This document shows, in pieces, positions 43,348-46,474 of a stretch of DNA of 46,474 nt (its first letter is position 1; each line of letters opens with the position of its first letter). The DNA comes from Sphaerospermopsis aphanizomenoides BCCUSP55. Lineage in GTDB: Bacteria; Cyanobacteriota; Cyanobacteriia; Cyanobacteriales; Nostocaceae. The position numbers and the translations under genes were made by a program. Location: positions 1 through 46,474 of the forward strand of contig NZ_LUFH02000046.1 of assembly GCF_001586785.1 (NCBI RefSeq), read 5' to 3'. Under the pieces are notes generated by a model. The model saw only the letters and a program-made list of their open reading frames with translations. It was not told where the DNA came from and made no database searches.

Positions 43348-43525
43348 ACTGAAATATCTACAACTCTTTTCCAATACATAATGTACACACTACACTCTAT
43401 CCTCTTGCTATGCAAATTTACGAAAGTACCCTACATTTCTTCATACACAACTTGCACAGGTAATTTGAACAGCACCAATACACATTTAGGACAAATATCG
43501 TTCGTTATTTGTCAAAAATGCTGTT

Positions 43526-44158
43526 CTAAACCTCTTTGATAAACTGTTTAAATTCCTCTACAATTATTGGTAAATCATTATCAATTTCTCGTTTTTCTTG
43601 TTCCTTAGTTATAGGACGAAACAACCGACGACCACGACTATCAAAACCAATTTTATCTGCAACTGCCATAAAGATAGGATAATCCTCTGCTACTGATAAA
43701 TTACCACCTTTCCGTTTAAGAATCAAAAAGCTAGTGACAATTCCTAATTCACATTCTACTTGAAAGTTTTCTGGTGGTAACTGAATAGAAGCAATTAACA
43801 CAGCCATTTCTTCTAATAACCATCTGCGAAAATATGCTTGCTGAGATGAAGAAAGAATTCCATTAGGTAGTAAAACACAGACTATTTCTCCAGGTTGTAA
43901 TTGTTTTAAACATTGTTCTACAAATAAGCATTCCTGCTCTATTTTGTTTCTCAACTTGGATGTGATAACGTAACTGCCATTTTCTTGTTCTTTCCATTTG
44001 TACGCCATTTCAAATCGAGATAGTTCTTGATTAGCAGCAGAATTAATTTGGCAATAAGGAGGATTAGCAAGTGCTATAGTAGGTAAAGAAATTGGTAGAG
44101 GTGAATGACTAGCAGAGATTAGAAATAATTGTTTCCAATCATTAATTTCAAATTTCAT
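43526..44158 (-). CDS. N6-adenine methyltransferase, catalytic part (second half of split gene)
   Basis: A 210-residue protein with the catalytic motif IV ALANPPY (N32-P-P-Y35) and typical downstream motifs of gamma-class N6-adenine methyltransferases (CVLLPNGILSSSQQAYFRRWLLEE and VTSFLILKRK). It lacks the S-adenosylmethionine-binding motif I, which is in the gene just upstream. ATG 44158 overlaps the upstream TGA by one base (TGATG), which allows translational coupling. The two proteins most likely form one active enzyme. No restriction enzyme gene is adjacent. Confidence 0.8.
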   Translation of the reverse strand: MKFEINDWKQLFLISASHSPLPISLPTIALANPPYCQINSAANQELSRFEMAYKWKEQENGSYVITSKLRNKIEQECLFVEQCLKQLQPGEIVCVLLPNGILSSSQQAYFRRWLLEEMAVLIASIQLPPENFQVECELGIVTSFLILKRKGGNLSVAEDYPIFMAVADKIGFDSRGRRLFRPITKEQEKREIDNDLPIIVEEFKQFIKEV

Positions 44159-45009
44159 CAAAATAAACTCCCTTGCAATTGATTTCCTGTATGATTCTTT
44201 TCGTATTTGATACCATTAATCACCAAACTATTAGATAGTGAATGCTGAGGTGTTGATGATGTAATTTCATAATTTAAACTTGGTCGGATAAAAGAAACAC
44301 CGCTACCTGTTAGAGTATTACCAATAACCAAATCTCCACCCAAACTAGGAATAGGTAATGCAAAATAGGGAGCATAAAGCATAAAATTCCAACTTGCTAT
44401 TTTTATTAGTAGTACATCCCATTCCCAACCTGTTAAACTAATACCATAGTTAGACATTTCCAACGCTAATCTACCTGTACCCATAGCTGGTTCATAAACA
44501 TGAAAAGGAGGTGCAACAGTAGCACTAGAAACGGCTGTTACAGCCATTGCTTTAGCTGTCCAAATTGGGGTAGGATAAAATTTAGCTTTTGATTTTCCGT
44601 AACCTTCAGTAGCTAATAAATGTCCTAAATAATCAAATGGACAGGTGATTAAAAGCTTTAATTCTAATGCTTGAACAAGACGATTTTCTGCACCATTACA
44701 TCCTTCTGGTTCTGGGGGATTTGTAGTAATGCTAGGATGTCCTAAAGCATAAAGTAAGTAATCTGTGAAGTAGGGAATAAATCGAGAATGACTACCCCAA
44801 CTTCCTTGAGGAATAGCTTGCAGACAGTTTTTTACCATCTGTAAAGCTTGGGTATTTCCTAAATCTAAAAACTCAGTTTTTAGAATGTCTTTAGGTATTT
44901 CCCCTGTTTCCATTGTCCAACGCCATTGTTCCCATCTACCTTGATATTCATCGTCTAATTTAAGTAGTTCTGGTAGTAGCCATCCATGTTCAGAATATTT
45001 GAGTTTCAT
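44158..45009 (-). CDS. N6-adenine methyltransferase, AdoMet-binding part (first half of split gene)
   Basis: A 283-residue protein. Residues 1-130 are helical (MKLKYSEHGWLLPELLKL, SRFIPYFTDYLLYALG). Motif X is FYPTPIWTAKAMA (144-156). Motif I YEPAMGTGRLALEM (172-185) binds S-adenosylmethionine. It stops at about 283 with no NPPY; that motif is in the following gene. The C-terminal residues QLQGSLF are a little like a clamp-binding peptide. Together with the next gene it makes a methyltransferase in two pieces. A frameshift is one explanation, but the neat TGATG junction and the long non-homologous tail of this protein favour a stable split. Confidence 0.8.
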   Translation of the reverse strand: MKLKYSEHGWLLPELLKLDDEYQGRWEQWRWTMETGEIPKDILKTEFLDLGNTQALQMVKNCLQAIPQGSWGSHSRFIPYFTDYLLYALGHPSITTNPPEPEGCNGAENRLVQALELKLLITCPFDYLGHLLATEGYGKSKAKFYPTPIWTAKAMAVTAVSSATVAPPFHVYEPAMGTGRLALEMSNYGISLTGWEWDVLLIKIASWNFMLYAPYFALPIPSLGGDLVIGNTLTGSGVSFIRPSLNYEITSSTPQHSLSNSLVINGIKYEKNHTGNQLQGSLF

Positions 45010-45011
45010 TG

Positions 45012-45136
45012 GCTTTTATCAATTGATACTTGACAATTGACAATTCTTTCATTCAAGTCCTTTCAAGCTGAGAAAAAATACTCTAACTTCCAGGTAAGGA
45101 TAGGTAATTGTCAATTGTACATTGTTGAATGTTATA
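45012..45136. repeat. Dispersed intergenic repeat, copy 3 (no MITE)
   Basis: Blocks match copies 1 and 2 (ATTGATACTTGACAATTGAC at the left, TTCAAGTCCTTTCAAG, then AGGTAATTGTCAATTGT and CATTGTTGAATG). AGGTAATT is present once (45102-45109) where the MITE sits between two copies at 33794-33904. This is an empty site. Confidence 0.65.
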
Positions 45137-45163
45137 TTTGCCAATAAGAGAGGCATTAGCCTC

Positions 45164-45823
45164 TTAAATTCTGATCTCAGGAATATTGTCTAAATTTATC
45201 ATTGATGATGTTATTTCCTGATTCACCTGTTTTGATGTTAAATTATTATCTTGAGTTTGACTGAGTAATTTAATTAACCATCTTTCAGTTTGATAATGCA
45301 ACTTGTTATTCCAATTTATATCTAACCTTTGGGCTGGTTTTACTGGGTCTACTGCTACAATTACAAGTTGTATTTGGTTAGGGTTAACTGAATATTGAAC
45401 AGTTGTAGTCCACAACTTTACTCGGTCTTGCCAGCTTAATTTAGGATAACGCACCGCCCATTCATAAATTCTGGGAATACCTCGTTTAAATGCTATATTT
45501 GTGATACTTTGAATAAAGTAATTTTCATTATTTACTGTCAAAGGTGCAATGACTGGGTTATCAACTAATAACTTCTTGCGTGGGTGAAAAAGTTCGGGCG
45601 CAAGTTCCTGTAATTGATTAACTAATTGAGCAATTTGAGGATTAGCATTTAATAAAGGTTGTATAGGAAGTTGTAAAAACAATTGTTTCATCACCAATTG
45701 AAAGTTATCTGCTATGATATAATCAAAAGCAGTGTGATTTTGTTGGTGTTTTTGGTTAGGAAATAGAAGCTGTTGCTGTGTTTTGTTAATTTGTTGAATA
45801 TCAGCAAGGTTAATTATTGGCAT
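45164..45823 (-). CDS. Hypothetical protein
   Basis: A 219-residue soluble protein beginning MPIINLADIQQINKTQQQLL. It has a helical, Q-rich N-terminal half and a strand-rich C-terminal part (YPKLSWQDRVKLWTTTVQYSV, QIQLVIVAVDPVKPAQRLDI, WNNKLHYQTERWLIKLL). The second half looks like an alpha/beta core of the PD-(D/E)XK kind with a V-A-V-D strand, but I would not claim it. It lies 58 bp after the phospholipase D-like gene and about 155 bp before the methyltransferase on the same strand, so all may form one cluster. Confidence 0.6.
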   Translation of the reverse strand: MPIINLADIQQINKTQQQLLFPNQKHQQNHTAFDYIIADNFQLVMKQLFLQLPIQPLLNANPQIAQLVNQLQELAPELFHPRKKLLVDNPVIAPLTVNNENYFIQSITNIAFKRGIPRIYEWAVRYPKLSWQDRVKLWTTTVQYSVNPNQIQLVIVAVDPVKPAQRLDINWNNKLHYQTERWLIKLLSQTQDNNLTSKQVNQEITSSMINLDNIPEIRI

Positions 45824-45880
45824 AGTCGGGAGAAAATTACATCTCTCCCATGCAGCGTTACGCTGCTACTGTCTTCTCGC

Positions 45881-46474
45881 TCAAATTTCGTCTTTTATCA
45901 AATTAATCCCACTGTTAAATAAATCCTCAATAGTTGCTGAATCTCTAATAATAACGCCTAACTCATCTCTGTATGTTAAACTAGGGTCTGCTCTAAAAGA
46001 CAAAAAATTAAAGCTAGTGACTATCCCGAATTTATGATCACAAACTAAAATTTTTCGATGAGTATTTTTAACTTTTTCAAATCTTAAATTTTTGTACCGA
46101 GTAGATAGTACTTCTAATTTTTTAATTGAGTTAGGATCATTTTGTTGACTTGAACCTTTGATTCCATAAAAAATATAAACCTCTATCTTTCTGCTTAAAG
46201 TTGCTTCCAACGTTTCAAAAAATTGTTTATCTACAGCATAGCTTCTAATCCAAGGTGAAACTATCATTACTCTTTGTTTAGCTTCTTTAAAAGCATGAAA
46301 TAAATAATGCCGATGGTCACAAGTATGAATAATTTCTGAAATCTTACTTTGTGTTTTAATTTGGTCAAGTTGTTGTTTTAGCTTTTTACGTTCTTCTTTA
46401 ATTGATTGATTTTTAGAATCAGTTAAAAAATCAGGATCGTTAAAGGAGTTAATTTTTACACTAAGTTTTTCTAC
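45881..46474 (-). CDS. Phospholipase D-like protein (start beyond window)
   Basis: The frame is open to the right edge of the window, so the N terminus is missing; 197 residues are visible. First a coiled-coil-like segment (KEERKKLKQQLDQIKTQ), then a PLD-type domain with RVMIVSPWI, the HKD motif H-R-K-I-L-V-C-D (with the basic HRK and the acidic D), SFNFLSF and YRDELGVII. PLD-family proteins at such sites often are nucleases or helicase-linked defence proteins. With the methyltransferase and XisHI genes downstream, a defence-type cluster is plausible. Only one HKD motif is visible. Confidence 0.8.
   Translation of the reverse strand, partial: VEKLSVKINSFNDPDFLTDSKNQSIKEERKKLKQQLDQIKTQSKISEIIHTCDHRHYLFHAFKEAKQRVMIVSPWIRSYAVDKQFFETLEATLSRKIEVYIFYGIKGSSQQNDPNSIKKLEVLSTRYKNLRFEKVKNTHRKILVCDHKFGIVTSFNFLSFRADPSLTYRDELGVIIRDSATIEDLFNSGINLIKDEI

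Overview
This window looks like a piece of a large conjugative or mobilizable plasmid from a filamentous, heterocyst-type (Nostocales-like) cyanobacterium. The evidence is ten copies of the cyanobacterial HIP1 octamer (GCGATCGC), XisH/XisI homologues, a CyRepA1-like replication protein, AT-rich DNA with dispersed intergenic repeats typical of Nostoc/Anabaena, and a plasmid gene set (Rep, relaxase, MobC, coupling protein, two partition-type ATPases, toxin-antitoxin). No rRNA, tRNA or central metabolic gene was seen.

Layout. 0-3 kb: a NarL/LuxR response regulator, a phage-type Gp157 gene with a small partner, and a small nuclease-like protein. 3-11 kb: a minus-strand replication/mobilization block (MobC, MOB-type relaxase, an unknown protein, and a 1,422-residue primase-helicase replication protein). 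11-13.6 kb: a likely oriT hairpin, then a textbook-like type II partition locus: two arrays (5 and 9 units) of an exact 11-bp iteron, an actin-like ParM and an overlapping ParR-like gene. 13.9-16.2 kb: an orphan ParA-like ATPase, a membrane protein and a lipoprotein, probably transfer or envelope related. 16.5-22 kb: a site-2 protease, two acidic-tailed proteins, a FitA/FitB-type toxin-antitoxin pair and a Ycf46-like AAA+ ATPase. 22-29 kb: an unrecognised module of a 1,236-residue helicase and a 1,060-codon partner frame that is interrupted by two in-frame TAA codons. 29.5-34 kb: a plasmid-borne family A DNA polymerase without 5' nuclease and unknown proteins. 34-38 kb: a secreted VirB1-like lytic transglycosylase and a membrane protein. 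39-42.5 kb: an Rpn-type nuclease and the VirD4-like coupling protein. 42.6-46.5 kb: a minus-strand cluster of XisI, XisH, an N6-adenine methyltransferase split over two genes, an unknown protein and a phospholipase D-like protein cut by the window edge.

How it fits together: Rep and PolA-like proteins can serve replication, parC-ParM-ParR and the toxin-antitoxin pair stability, and relaxase/MobC/coupling protein/transglycosylase transfer. The most unusual items are the helicase module with its twice-interrupted partner gene (a candidate undescribed defence or element-maintenance system), the clean ParMRC locus in a cyanobacterium, the split methyltransferase beside XisHI, and a ~91-bp MITE present twice with 10-bp target duplications inside a larger repeat whose empty copy is also in the window.
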